A stretch of DNA of 64,000 nucleotides from Streptomyces wedmorensis (GTDB lineage: Bacteria > Actinomycetota > Actinomycetes > Streptomycetales > Streptomycetaceae), in assembly GCF_000716445.1 (NCBI RefSeq), contig NZ_JNWK01000058.1, positions 1 through 64,000 of the forward strand, in the 5' to 3' direction. A model generated the notes under the pieces. That model was not told where the DNA came from and searched no databases. It worked only from the letters and a program-made list of their open reading frames with translations. Below are positions 1-7,027 of the stretch, one piece after another (the stretch's first letter is position 1; the number at the start of each line of letters is the position of its first letter). The translations under genes were made by a program, and so were the position numbers.

Positions 1-41
1 AGCACGGCCCACTGCTCGTCAGAAAGATCCCCTCGCCCCAC
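1..41 (-). CDS. IS5-family transposase, N-terminal fragment (cut by window edge)
   Basis: Read on the minus strand from a GTG at 41-39, the frame gives VGRGDLSDEQWAVL before the window ends. The DLSDEQWAVL pattern is the characteristic N-terminus of IS5-family transposases found in Streptomyces (normally DLTDxQWxxLEPLLP). Only about 13 residues are present, so neither catalytic residues nor intactness can be judged. Confidence 0.6.
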   Translation of the reverse strand, partial: MGRGDLSDEQWAV

Positions 42-96
42 ACCGCGATCATCACGGCACAGGGCGAGCGGCGAAACCTACTTCCAAAACACGCCC
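1..96 (-). mobile_element. Left-edge fragment of an IS5-type insertion sequence
   Basis: On the minus strand a terminal sequence beginning GGGCGTGTTTTGGAAG lies directly against the CTAG that contains the stop codon of the PH-domain gene (96-98). It is followed by the start of a transposase reading frame at 41. The rest of the element lies outside the window. CTAG/TA-type targets and GGGC-type ends are familiar from Streptomyces IS5-family elements, so the call combines what is visible with recall. The far inverted repeat cannot be seen. Confidence 0.6.
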
Positions 97-767
97 TAGC
101 CGACCGCGAGCAGGATCGCGAGCAGGACGAGTCCGGCCACGGAGGGGCCGATGATCTCGTACGCCCAGCGCACCTGCGGCTCGCCCTGGGCGCCCGGGCT
201 CGCGGCGCGGGCCTCGGCGAGTTCGCGGAGGTCGGCGACGGTCTGGTCGCCGGCCGCCATCCGGGAGGCGGAGTCGCGCACGTCGGCGGTGACGGAGGTG
301 CGGCCGTGCGGGTCGTCCTGGGAGGCGCGGGCGGCGCGACGGGCCGCCCGCTTCCGCTGGCGCAGCGAGATGGGGACGGCCCACAGCTGGTACTTGGCGC
401 CGTCCTGGGTGAAGACCTCGCTGGAGTAGCCGGCGCGGACGTCGGCGACCGAGGCCCAGGGCAGCGTGATCGACCGGAAGGGGTTGCGGATCCGGAGCCG
501 GTCCTCGTTGGCGTACACCGCGGGGCGGATCGTGAAGGCGACGATCAGCGGGACGGCGAGGACGAGGCACGCGAGCGCGACCCACGGGGTCCCGCCCTCG
601 CCGCGGATCACCGCGTCGACTCCGAACATGCCCGCGAGGAGCAGCAGGAACACCCCGCTCGCGATCCCGAGGGGCGACCGGAAGACACGGTCGGCGGGCG
701 GCTGTGCGGGGGTCGACTCGCGGCTGGGCTCGTGACTCGGCTCGGGGGTCGGCTCGGGGGTCGTCAT
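96..767 (-). CDS. PH-domain membrane protein
   Basis: A 223-residue protein. The N-terminus is rich in Pro, Glu, Ser and Thr (residues 1-27). Two adjacent hydrophobic segments follow at about 31-50 and 60-78. A soluble section (about 85-130) contains RIRNPFRSITLPWASVADV, typical of bacterial PH-like (DUF2581/bPH2) domains. A basic/acidic linker and a final hydrophobic segment (about 205-222) complete it. It is probably a membrane protein with a cytoplasmic PH fold and unknown ligand. The TAG stop is directly abutted by an IS end, so the terminator or downstream neighbour has been replaced by the insertion. ATG 767 is the only sensible start. Confidence 0.75.
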   Translation of the reverse strand: MTTPEPTPEPSHEPSRESTPAQPPADRVFRSPLGIASGVFLLLLAGMFGVDAVIRGEGGTPWVALACLVLAVPLIVAFTIRPAVYANEDRLRIRNPFRSITLPWASVADVRAGYSSEVFTQDGAKYQLWAVPISLRQRKRAARRAARASQDDPHGRTSVTADVRDSASRMAAGDQTVADLRELAEARAASPGAQGEPQVRWAYEIIGPSVAGLVLLAILLAVG

Positions 768-801
768 GCCGCCGATTGTGCCTCAGCGGGGCGCCGGCGG
801 C

Positions 802-1443
802 TCAGGCGGCCCGCGTGGCCACCAGATCCGCGTACAGGATGATGTTGTCGGGGCGGTGGCCGTCGACCAGTTCGCCGCCGCAGGTGACGATCCGCAGCTC
901 AGGGCGCTTGGTGTCCCCGTAGACCCTGGCGGTCGGGAAGGCGTCCTTGTCGACCTGCTCCAGTTCCCTGACCCGGAACACCGCGGCCTTTCCGTCGGCA
1001 CGCTCCACGGTGATCTCGTCGCCGACCCGGACGCGCGCGACGTCCTTCAGGACGGCGGGGCCGCGGGCCGTGTCGAAGTGCCCGATGAGCACGGCGGGCC
1101 CGGTCTCCCCGGGCGTCACGCCCTTCTCGTACCAGCCGATGCGCTCCGCCTGCTCCACCGACGGCACCTGCACGGACCCGTCGGCGTTCAGCCCCAGGCG
1201 GAGGACGGACCCGCCGGCCCCGGTGTCGACCCCGGCCGCGGGCACCCGCACCCGCACGGGCAGAGAACGGCCCAGCGGACGGACGGGCGCGACGCTCGCG
1301 GCCGGCACGGGCGCGGTGGCCTCGACGACGTGCGCGGGCGGGGTGGCGGTGGTCCCGCCGCCCGCCGAACAGCCGGTGAGGGCGGCGAGCGCGGCCACGA
1401 GGACGACGGAGGCGGTACGGGTACGGGCGGGGCGGCGGTTCAC
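802..1443 (-). CDS. Class F sortase
   Basis: A 213-residue transpeptidase expected to act at the outer face of the membrane. The N-terminus has a basic stretch, a hydrophobic core and Cys after LAALTGC, so it could be a lipoprotein or membrane-anchored. The catalytic core shows the class F pattern: His in LIGHFDT (about 118-124), Cys in IVTCGG (about 187-192), and a following Arg in GHRPDN. Class F sortases are common in actinobacteria and anchor a small set of proteins. The next gene on the same strand (1692-3401) has a wall-sorting tail, which makes it the likely substrate. Sortase class is certain from the motifs; the substrate assignment is inference. Confidence 0.9.
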   Translation of the reverse strand: MNRRPARTRTASVVLVAALAALTGCSAGGGTTATPPAHVVEATAPVPAASVAPVRPLGRSLPVRVRVPAAGVDTGAGGSVLRLGLNADGSVQVPSVEQAERIGWYEKGVTPGETGPAVLIGHFDTARGPAVLKDVARVRVGDEITVERADGKAAVFRVRELEQVDKDAFPTARVYGDTKRPELRIVTCGGELVDGHRPDNIILYADLVATRAA

Positions 1444-1691
1444 GGGACGGCTCCGGACGCGGTGCGACCGGTCGCCGCGTGGGGCGCGGCGACCGGTCAG
1501 GGGTGGGTGCTCCTGGCTCGGGTCAGGGTCGAGGAGCGGTGGTCGGGGTGCGGGGCGGGCCGATCAGAGCGGCGGCGCCCCCGGGCGCGATCCGGAAGGG
1601 CGTCGGGCCTGTTCCGGATCCGCGCGGGAGAGGGCCGGGGCGCGGTCCGGAGGGCGTGACGCCTTCCTCCGGATCACGCCCGGCGGGCGGT

Positions 1692-3401
1692 TCAGCCGCG
1701 GGAACCGACGCGGCGGCGCAGGACGACGAAGCCGAGGCCCGCGGCGGCGAGGGAGGCCGCTCCCGCGCCGGCGGCGACGAGCGCGGTGGAGTCGCCCCCG
1801 GTGCCGAGCTCGGCACCGGCCGCGACGCCGCCCTGCGGGATGACGGAGGTCTGGCCGGCGTTGTTGGCGGTGACGCCCGTGTTGCCGGTGGTGCCCTGCC
1901 CGGAGGTGGCGCCCTTGACCGGGTTGAGCGCGCAGCCCTTCGGCAGCTTCGGGAAGGCGTGCGAGCCGCCCTTGCTGCCGACGCCGCCCTCGACCTTGGT
2001 GTACAGCGACGGCGTGGCGCTGAACGGGTTGTCGATGCGGGCGACGATGCCGGCGCTCTGCGGCAGCGACGGGTGGTTGCGGTCGAGCGTCGCGAAGACC
2101 TTTCCGCTGCCGATGTCCTGGAGCTCGGCCTTCGGCCCGTTCGGGCTCATGGTCAGCTCGGCCTCGGAGCCGGCGCCGATGCCGACGGTGGTGACGACGG
2201 TGCACTGCTCGTCGCGGGTGACCGGCTTCGGGGCGGCCTGCTTGGCCGAGCCGTGGATGTAGGCGGCGAACCCGCCGTCTTGCTCCAGGACGACGGTGGC
2301 GTTGTTGAAGCCGAAGACCTGGCGGGGCTCGGTCAGGTAGGTGAAGCCGGTGCCGTGGGTGCCCCAGCGCAGCTGCTGGATGCCGTAGCGGCCGTTCTTC
2401 TTGGCGATCTCCAGCGTGGTGCCGTCGGCGAGCTTGTACACGCCGGGCTTGGCGCCCGGGAGGTAGTTGCCGGTCCAGTTGTCGGTGGTGCCGTCCGCGT
2501 GGAGGACGAAGAAGGTGCCGTTGTCGTTGCCGGCGACCGATCGGTGGTCGGCGTCGAACGTGTCGGTCTGCCGGCCCTCGTAGGAGACCTCGGCGCGGTG
2601 GTGGGACTCGCCGGCCTTGAAGATCTTGGCCTCGTAGCCCCGCAGCAGCTTCTCGGTGCGGACGTAGCCGGCCGCCTCGATCGGCTGCGGGGCGGCCTGC
2701 TTGGCGGAGCCGGGGACGTAGGCGGAGAACTGGCCGTCCTGCTCCAGGACGACGACGGCCTTGCCGAAGTTCCAGACGACGCGCACGCCGTTCACGTAGG
2801 TGTAGCCGCGGCCCTTGCCGTTCTCGATCAGCTGGAGGCCGTAGCGGCCGTCCTTCCGCGCCAGCTGGAGGACGGTGCCGTCGACGAGCCGGTAGAGGCC
2901 GGGCTTATTGGGGGCGACGTTGCCGACCCAGTCGTGGGTGGTGCCGTCCGGGTTCAGGACGAAGAAGTGGCCGTTGTCCTGGCCGGCGGCGGAACGGCCG
3001 GCGGCCTCGATGGTGCCGACGGCCTGGCCCTCCTTGTACAGGTAGGCGCGGTAGTGGAGCGCGCCCGCCTTGACGATCTTGGCGACGGTGCCGCCCCGCA
3101 GGACCTCGTCGCGGACGAAGGTCTCGCCCGGCTTGGCCTTCCAGTTCTCGATCCAGCCGTCACCGGTGCGGGCGGGCGTCGTGTTCTGGGCGGCGGCCGG
3201 GGCGGCGGGCTTGACCGGCGTGGACGCGGTCTCGGTCTCGGTGGAAGCAGTCGGGGCCTGGGCGGCGGGGGCGGCCTGGCCGGCCTGGACGGCGACGGGG
3301 CCGTCGGCGGCGAAGGCGGCGCCCGCGGTGAGGGCGGGGGTGCCGACCGCGACGCCCGCGACGAGGGCGGTGGCGATGGCGGTGCGAAGGGCGGTGCGCA
3401 T
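1692..3401 (-). CDS. Secreted, sortase-anchored surface protein with two repeat domains
   Basis: A 569-residue protein. It has a Sec signal peptide (residues 1-31, cleavage near GAAFA-ADG), an Ala/Pro/Thr-rich linker to about 80, then two homologous blocks of about 140 residues (about 92-240 and 241-385). Both blocks carry paired signatures such as DNGHFFVLNPDGTT / DNGTFFVLHADGTT, KDGRYGLQL / KNGRYGIQQ and a closing GSAKQAAP. A different domain (about 390-500) contains two Cys. The C-terminus has the sorting-like sequence VIPQGGVAAGAE, a hydrophobic helix and RRR. There is no LPXTG; PxGGVxxG tails are seen on Streptomyces proteins encoded beside class F sortases. A good AGGAG site lies 5 nt before ATG 3401. 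Ligand unknown. Confidence 0.8.
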   Translation of the reverse strand: MRTALRTAIATALVAGVAVGTPALTAGAAFAADGPVAVQAGQAAPAAQAPTASTETETASTPVKPAAPAAAQNTTPARTGDGWIENWKAKPGETFVRDEVLRGGTVAKIVKAGALHYRAYLYKEGQAVGTIEAAGRSAAGQDNGHFFVLNPDGTTHDWVGNVAPNKPGLYRLVDGTVLQLARKDGRYGLQLIENGKGRGYTYVNGVRVVWNFGKAVVVLEQDGQFSAYVPGSAKQAAPQPIEAAGYVRTEKLLRGYEAKIFKAGESHHRAEVSYEGRQTDTFDADHRSVAGNDNGTFFVLHADGTTDNWTGNYLPGAKPGVYKLADGTTLEIAKKNGRYGIQQLRWGTHGTGFTYLTEPRQVFGFNNATVVLEQDGGFAAYIHGSAKQAAPKPVTRDEQCTVVTTVGIGAGSEAELTMSPNGPKAELQDIGSGKVFATLDRNHPSLPQSAGIVARIDNPFSATPSLYTKVEGGVGSKGGSHAFPKLPKGCALNPVKGATSGQGTTGNTGVTANNAGQTSVIPQGGVAAGAELGTGGDSTALVAAGAGAASLAAAGLGFVVLRRRVGSRG

Positions 3402-3519
3402 AACGACTCCTGTGATTCAGGTAGGTGGCTGGGGTGAGTCGCATGCCGCTTTTTCTCTTCCGACTGTTTCCGGTGAGGTCCGGCTGGCTGCTGACAAGAA
3501 TCTATTGATCTTGTATGGG

Positions 3520-3534
3520 GGAGCGGTCCGCTCC
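3520..3534. promoter_or_regulatory. Perfect inverted repeat upstream of deoC
   Basis: GGAGCGGTCCGCTCC is a perfect 7-bp inverted repeat with a one-base centre. It lies between the divergent surface-protein gene and deoC. It could be an operator or a small hairpin; nothing else in the window matches it. Confidence 0.3.
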
Positions 3535-3620
3535 ACGTCACGGGCGTGTGACAGGAGTCACCACGCCGTCGGACCCCCTGTGACCTCGCGCTCCCCGAAG
3601 CAGTCCCCCTGTACAGGTCG

Positions 3621-3632
3621 CTACGCGCGTAG
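3621..3632. promoter_or_regulatory. Nucleoside-regulon operator, deoC copy
   Basis: CTACGCGCGTAG is a perfect 12-bp palindrome placed immediately before the -10 (TATGCT, 3634-3639) of deoC. The same palindrome, or a one- to two-base variant, occurs before add, deoA, the nucleoside ABC operon and the bmp lipoprotein gene. A repressor bound here would block RNA polymerase. The regulator is not identifiable in the window. Confidence 0.8.
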
Positions 3633-3645
3633 ATATGCTCGACTG

Positions 3646-4611
3646 GTGACCATGCCCACCACTGCATCCGCAGCATCCGCATTCGCCGACGTGACCGCGT
3701 CCGACGGTGCGCTGCGCCGCTTCCTCCACGGGCTGCCCGGCGTCGACGCCGTCGGCCTGGAGGCGCGCGCCGCGTCCCTCGGCACCCGCTCGATCAAGAC
3801 CACGGCCAAGGCTTACGCCATCGACCTGGCCATTTCCATGATCGACTTGACGACGCTCGAAGGCGCGGACACCCCGGGCAAGGTCCGGGCGCTCGCCGCC
3901 AAGGCCGTCAACCCCGATCCGACCGACCGCACGACCCCGACGACCGCCGCCGTCTGCGTCTACCCGGACATGGTGGCCACCGCCAAGGCCGCCGTCGCGG
4001 GCACCGGCGTCAAGGTCGCCTCGGTCGCCACCGCGTTCCCCGCCGGGCGCGCCGCGCTCCCCGTGAAGCTCGCCGACACGGCCGACGCGATCGCCGCCGG
4101 CGCCGACGAGATCGACATGGTCATCGACCGTGGCGCCTTCCTCGCCGGCCACTATCTGAAGGTCTACGAGCAGATCGCCGCGATCAAGGCGGAGTGCGGC
4201 GACCGCGCGCGCCTCAAGGTGATCTTCGAGACCGGCGAGCTGTCCACGTACGACAACATCCGCCGCGCCTCCTGGCTCGGCATGATGGCCGGCGCGGACT
4301 TCATCAAGACCTCGACCGGCAAGGTCGCGGTCAACGCCACCCCCGCCAACACCCTCCTCATGCTGGAGGCCGTGCGCGACTTCCGCGCCCAGACCGGCGT
4401 GCAGATCGGTGTGAAGCCGGCCGGCGGCATCCGCAACACCAAGGAAGCGATCAAGTTCCTGGTGCTCGTCAACGAGACCGTGGGCGAGGAGTGGCTGGAC
4501 AACCACTGGTTCCGCTTCGGCGCTTCCAGCCTGCTCAACGACCTGCTGATGCAGCGCCAGAAGCTGGCGACCGGCCGTTACTCCGGCCCCGATTACGTGA
4601 CGGTGGACTGA
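3646..4611 (+). CDS. deoC: Deoxyribose-phosphate aldolase
   Basis: Cleaves 2-deoxyribose-5-phosphate to glyceraldehyde-3-phosphate and acetaldehyde in deoxynucleoside catabolism (cytosol). The protein has 321 residues, at the long end of the family. The Schiff-base lysine is in DFIKTSTGK (Lys about 221) and the proton-relay Lys in GVKPAGGIRN. AVCVYPDMV and DEIDMVIDRG are typical core strands. GTG 3646 is favoured because TATGCT (3634-3639) is a good -10 that would place transcription start at or next to it (leaderless); ATG 3652 is the alternative. An operator palindrome sits just upstream. Two aldehyde dehydrogenase-like genes follow 5 nt downstream, the first suited to oxidise the acetaldehyde. 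Confidence 0.95.
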   Translation: MTMPTTASAASAFADVTASDGALRRFLHGLPGVDAVGLEARAASLGTRSIKTTAKAYAIDLAISMIDLTTLEGADTPGKVRALAAKAVNPDPTDRTTPTTAAVCVYPDMVATAKAAVAGTGVKVASVATAFPAGRAALPVKLADTADAIAAGADEIDMVIDRGAFLAGHYLKVYEQIAAIKAECGDRARLKVIFETGELSTYDNIRRASWLGMMAGADFIKTSTGKVAVNATPANTLLMLEAVRDFRAQTGVQIGVKPAGGIRNTKEAIKFLVLVNETVGEEWLDNHWFRFGASSLLNDLLMQRQKLATGRYSGPDYVTVD

Positions 4612-4616
4612 TCAAC

Positions 4617-6053
4617 ATGGCATCTGCATTCGAGTACGCACCGGCGCCCGAGTCCCGGTCCGTCGTCGACATCGCCCCCTCGTACGGCCTCTTCATCGAC
4701 GGCGAGTTCGTCGAGGCGGCCGACGGCAAGGTCTTCAAGACCGTCTCCCCCTCCTCCGAGGAGGTCCTCTCCGAGATCGCCCAGGCGGGCGCCGAGGACG
4801 TGGACCGCGCGGTGAAGGCGGCCCGCAAGGCGTTCGAGAAGTGGTCGGCGCTGCCCGGCTCCGAGCGCGCCAAGTACCTCTTCCGGATCGCCCGGATCAT
4901 CCAGGAGCGCAGCCGCGAGCTGGCCGTCCTGGAGACCCTGGACAACGGCAAGCCGATCAAGGAGACCCGCGACGCGGACCTCCCCCTGGTCGCCGCGCAC
5001 TTCTTCTACTACGCGGGCTGGGCCGACAAGCTCGACCACGCGGGCTACGGCGCGAACCCCCGCCCGCTGGGCGTGGCCGGCCAGGTCATCCCGTGGAACT
5101 TCCCGCTGCTCATGCTGGCGTGGAAGATCGCCCCGGCGCTGGCGACCGGCAACACGGTCGTCCTGAAGCCGGCCGAGACGACCCCGCTCTCCGCCCTGTT
5201 CTTCGCGGACATCTGCCGCCAGGCCGGGCTGCCGAAGGGCGTCGTCAACATCCTTCCCGGATACGGGGAGACGGGCGCCGCGCTGGTCGCGCACCCGGAC
5301 GTCAACAAGGTCGCCTTCACCGGTTCGACCGCGGTCGGCAAGGCCATCGCGCGTTCCGTCGCGGGCACCGACAAGAAGGTGACCCTGGAGCTGGGCGGCA
5401 AGGGCGCCAACATCGTCTTCGACGACGCCCCGATCGACCAGGCCGTCGAGGGCATCGTCAACGGCATCTTCTTCAACCAGGGGCAGGTCTGCTGCGCCGG
5501 CTCGCGCCTCCTGGTGCAGGAGTCGATCCAGGACGAGCTGCTCGACTCGCTCAAGCGCCGCCTGAACACGCTGCGCCTCGGCGACCCGCTCGACAAGAAC
5601 ACCGACATCGGCGCCATCAACTCCTCGGAGCAGCTGGCCCGCATCACCTCGCTGGTGGAGCAGGGCGAGGCGGAGGGCGCCGAGCGCTGGACCGCCTCCT
5701 GCGAGATCCCGTCGGCCGGTTACTGGTTCGCCCCGACGCTCTTCACGAACGTCACGCAGGCGCACCGGATCGCCCGCGACGAGATCTTCGGCCCGGTCCT
5801 GTCGGTGCTGTCCTTCCGCACCCCCGACGAGGCCGTCGCGAAGGCCAACAACAGCCAGTACGGCCTGTCCGCCGGCATCTGGACGGAGAAGGGCTCGCGC
5901 ATCCTGGCCGTCGCGTCCAAGCTCCGGGCCGGTGTCGTCTGGGCCAACACGTTCAACAAGTTCGACCCGACCTCGCCGTTCGGCGGCTACAAGGAGTCGG
6001 GCTTCGGCCGCGAGGGCGGCCGTCACGGTCTGGAGGCCTACCTCGATGTCTGA
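4617..6053 (+). CDS. NAD(P)-dependent aldehyde dehydrogenase
   Basis: A 478-residue, full-length ALDH. The cofactor-binding GSTAVGK motif, the general-base Glu in LELGGKGAN (about residue 258) and the nucleophilic Cys in NQGQVCCAGSR (about residue 292) are all present, as is the NPTSPFGG-like FDPTSPFGGYKESGFGRE C-terminal signature. It begins 5 nt after deoC in the same direction. The natural reading is that it converts the acetaldehyde released by DeoC to acetate, although the substrate cannot be read from sequence. The next ALDH-like gene overlaps its end by 8 nt, implying one transcript and coupled translation. Confidence 0.92.
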   Translation: MASAFEYAPAPESRSVVDIAPSYGLFIDGEFVEAADGKVFKTVSPSSEEVLSEIAQAGAEDVDRAVKAARKAFEKWSALPGSERAKYLFRIARIIQERSRELAVLETLDNGKPIKETRDADLPLVAAHFFYYAGWADKLDHAGYGANPRPLGVAGQVIPWNFPLLMLAWKIAPALATGNTVVLKPAETTPLSALFFADICRQAGLPKGVVNILPGYGETGAALVAHPDVNKVAFTGSTAVGKAIARSVAGTDKKVTLELGGKGANIVFDDAPIDQAVEGIVNGIFFNQGQVCCAGSRLLVQESIQDELLDSLKRRLNTLRLGDPLDKNTDIGAINSSEQLARITSLVEQGEAEGAERWTASCEIPSAGYWFAPTLFTNVTQAHRIARDEIFGPVLSVLSFRTPDEAVAKANNSQYGLSAGIWTEKGSRILAVASKLRAGVVWANTFNKFDPTSPFGGYKESGFGREGGRHGLEAYLDV

Positions 6054-6942
6054 GTCGGCGACGCGGCTGAGCGTCTTCAAGACCTACAAGCTGTACGTCG
6101 GGGGCAAGTTCCCCCGCTCCGAGAGCGGCCGGGTGTACGAGGTGACGGACTCGAAGGGCAAGTGGCTGGCGAACGCGCCGCTCTCCTCCCGCAAGGACGC
6201 CCGTGACGCGGTCGTCGCCGCCCGCAAGGCCTTCGGCGGCTGGGCGGGCGCGACCGCGTACAACCGCGGCCAGATCCTCTACCGCGTCGCGGAGATGCTG
6301 GAGGGCCGCAAGGGTCAGTTCGTGCACGAGGTCGCGGACGCGGAGGGCCTGTCGAAGTCGAAGGCGGCCGCGGTCGTCGACGCGGCGATCGACCGCTGGG
6401 TCTGGTACGCGGGCTGGACCGACAAGATCGCCCAGGTCGTCGGCGGCGCCAACCCGGTCGCCGGCCCGTACTTCAACCTCTCCTCGCCCGAGCCGACCGG
6501 TGTCGTCACGGTCGTGGCGCCGCAGGACTCGTCCTTCCTGGGCCTGGTCTCGGTGATCGCCCCGGTGATCGCGACGGGCAACACGGCGGTGGTCATCGCC
6601 AGCGAGAAGTCCCCGCTGCCGGCCCTCTCCCTGGGCGAGGTCCTGGCCACCTCCGACCTCCCGGGCGGCGTGGTCAACATCCTCTCCGGCAAGGCGGCCG
6701 AGATGGGCCCGCACCTCGCGGCCCACCAGGACGTCAACGCGATCGACCTGACGGGCGCGACCGAGGGCGACCTCGCGCGCGAGCTGGAGATCGCGGCGGC
6801 GGACAACCTCAAGCGCGTGCTGCGCCCCCGCCCCGAGGACTTCAACGAGTCCCCCGGCACGGACCGCATGACCGCCTTCCTGGAGACCAAGACGGTCTGG
6901 CACCCCACGGGTTCGCTGGGCGCGAGCGGCTCCTCGTACTAG
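6046..6942 (+). CDS. ALDH-family protein lacking the catalytic C-terminal half
   Basis: A 298-residue homologue of the N-terminal NAD-binding part of aldehyde dehydrogenases. DRWVWYAGWTDKI, VVAPQDSSFLGLVSVIAPVIATGN and VVNILSGKAAEMG align with the usual ALDH strands. The frame then ends shortly after DLTGATEGDL, in a distinct tail containing KTVWHPTG. There is no NQGQxC nucleophile and no LELGGK glutamate, so it cannot be a normal ALDH. The reading frame is clean and ends before a strong terminator, so it looks like a maintained short protein and not a recent truncation. It overlaps the full ALDH by 8 nt. A structural or regulatory partner role is a plausible inference. Confidence 0.85.
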   Translation: MSESATRLSVFKTYKLYVGGKFPRSESGRVYEVTDSKGKWLANAPLSSRKDARDAVVAARKAFGGWAGATAYNRGQILYRVAEMLEGRKGQFVHEVADAEGLSKSKAAAVVDAAIDRWVWYAGWTDKIAQVVGGANPVAGPYFNLSSPEPTGVVTVVAPQDSSFLGLVSVIAPVIATGNTAVVIASEKSPLPALSLGEVLATSDLPGGVVNILSGKAAEMGPHLAAHQDVNAIDLTGATEGDLARELEIAAADNLKRVLRPRPEDFNESPGTDRMTAFLETKTVWHPTGSLGASGSSY

Positions 6943-6960
6943 TCGGATCAGTTCCCCTCG

Positions 6961-6994
6961 CAAGGCCCCCGGGTGTCCGCACCCGGGGGCCTTG
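6961..6994 (+). terminator. Rho-independent-type hairpin after the deoC operon
   Basis: A perfect 14-bp stem (6961-6974 with 6981-6994) around a 6-nt loop lies 18 nt after the stop codon of the short ALDH gene. There is no U-run, as is usual in Streptomyces. Confidence 0.85.
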
Positions 6995-7027
6995 CGCATG
7001 TCCCCCCGTCGCGCGCAAGATCCGGAC

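Noticed and set aside
1479..3437. Long open frame on the plus strand opposite the surface-protein gene
   Set aside because: Its product is Gly/Val/Asp/Arg-rich low complexity caused by GC bias opposite a gene with a signal peptide, repeats and sorting tail.
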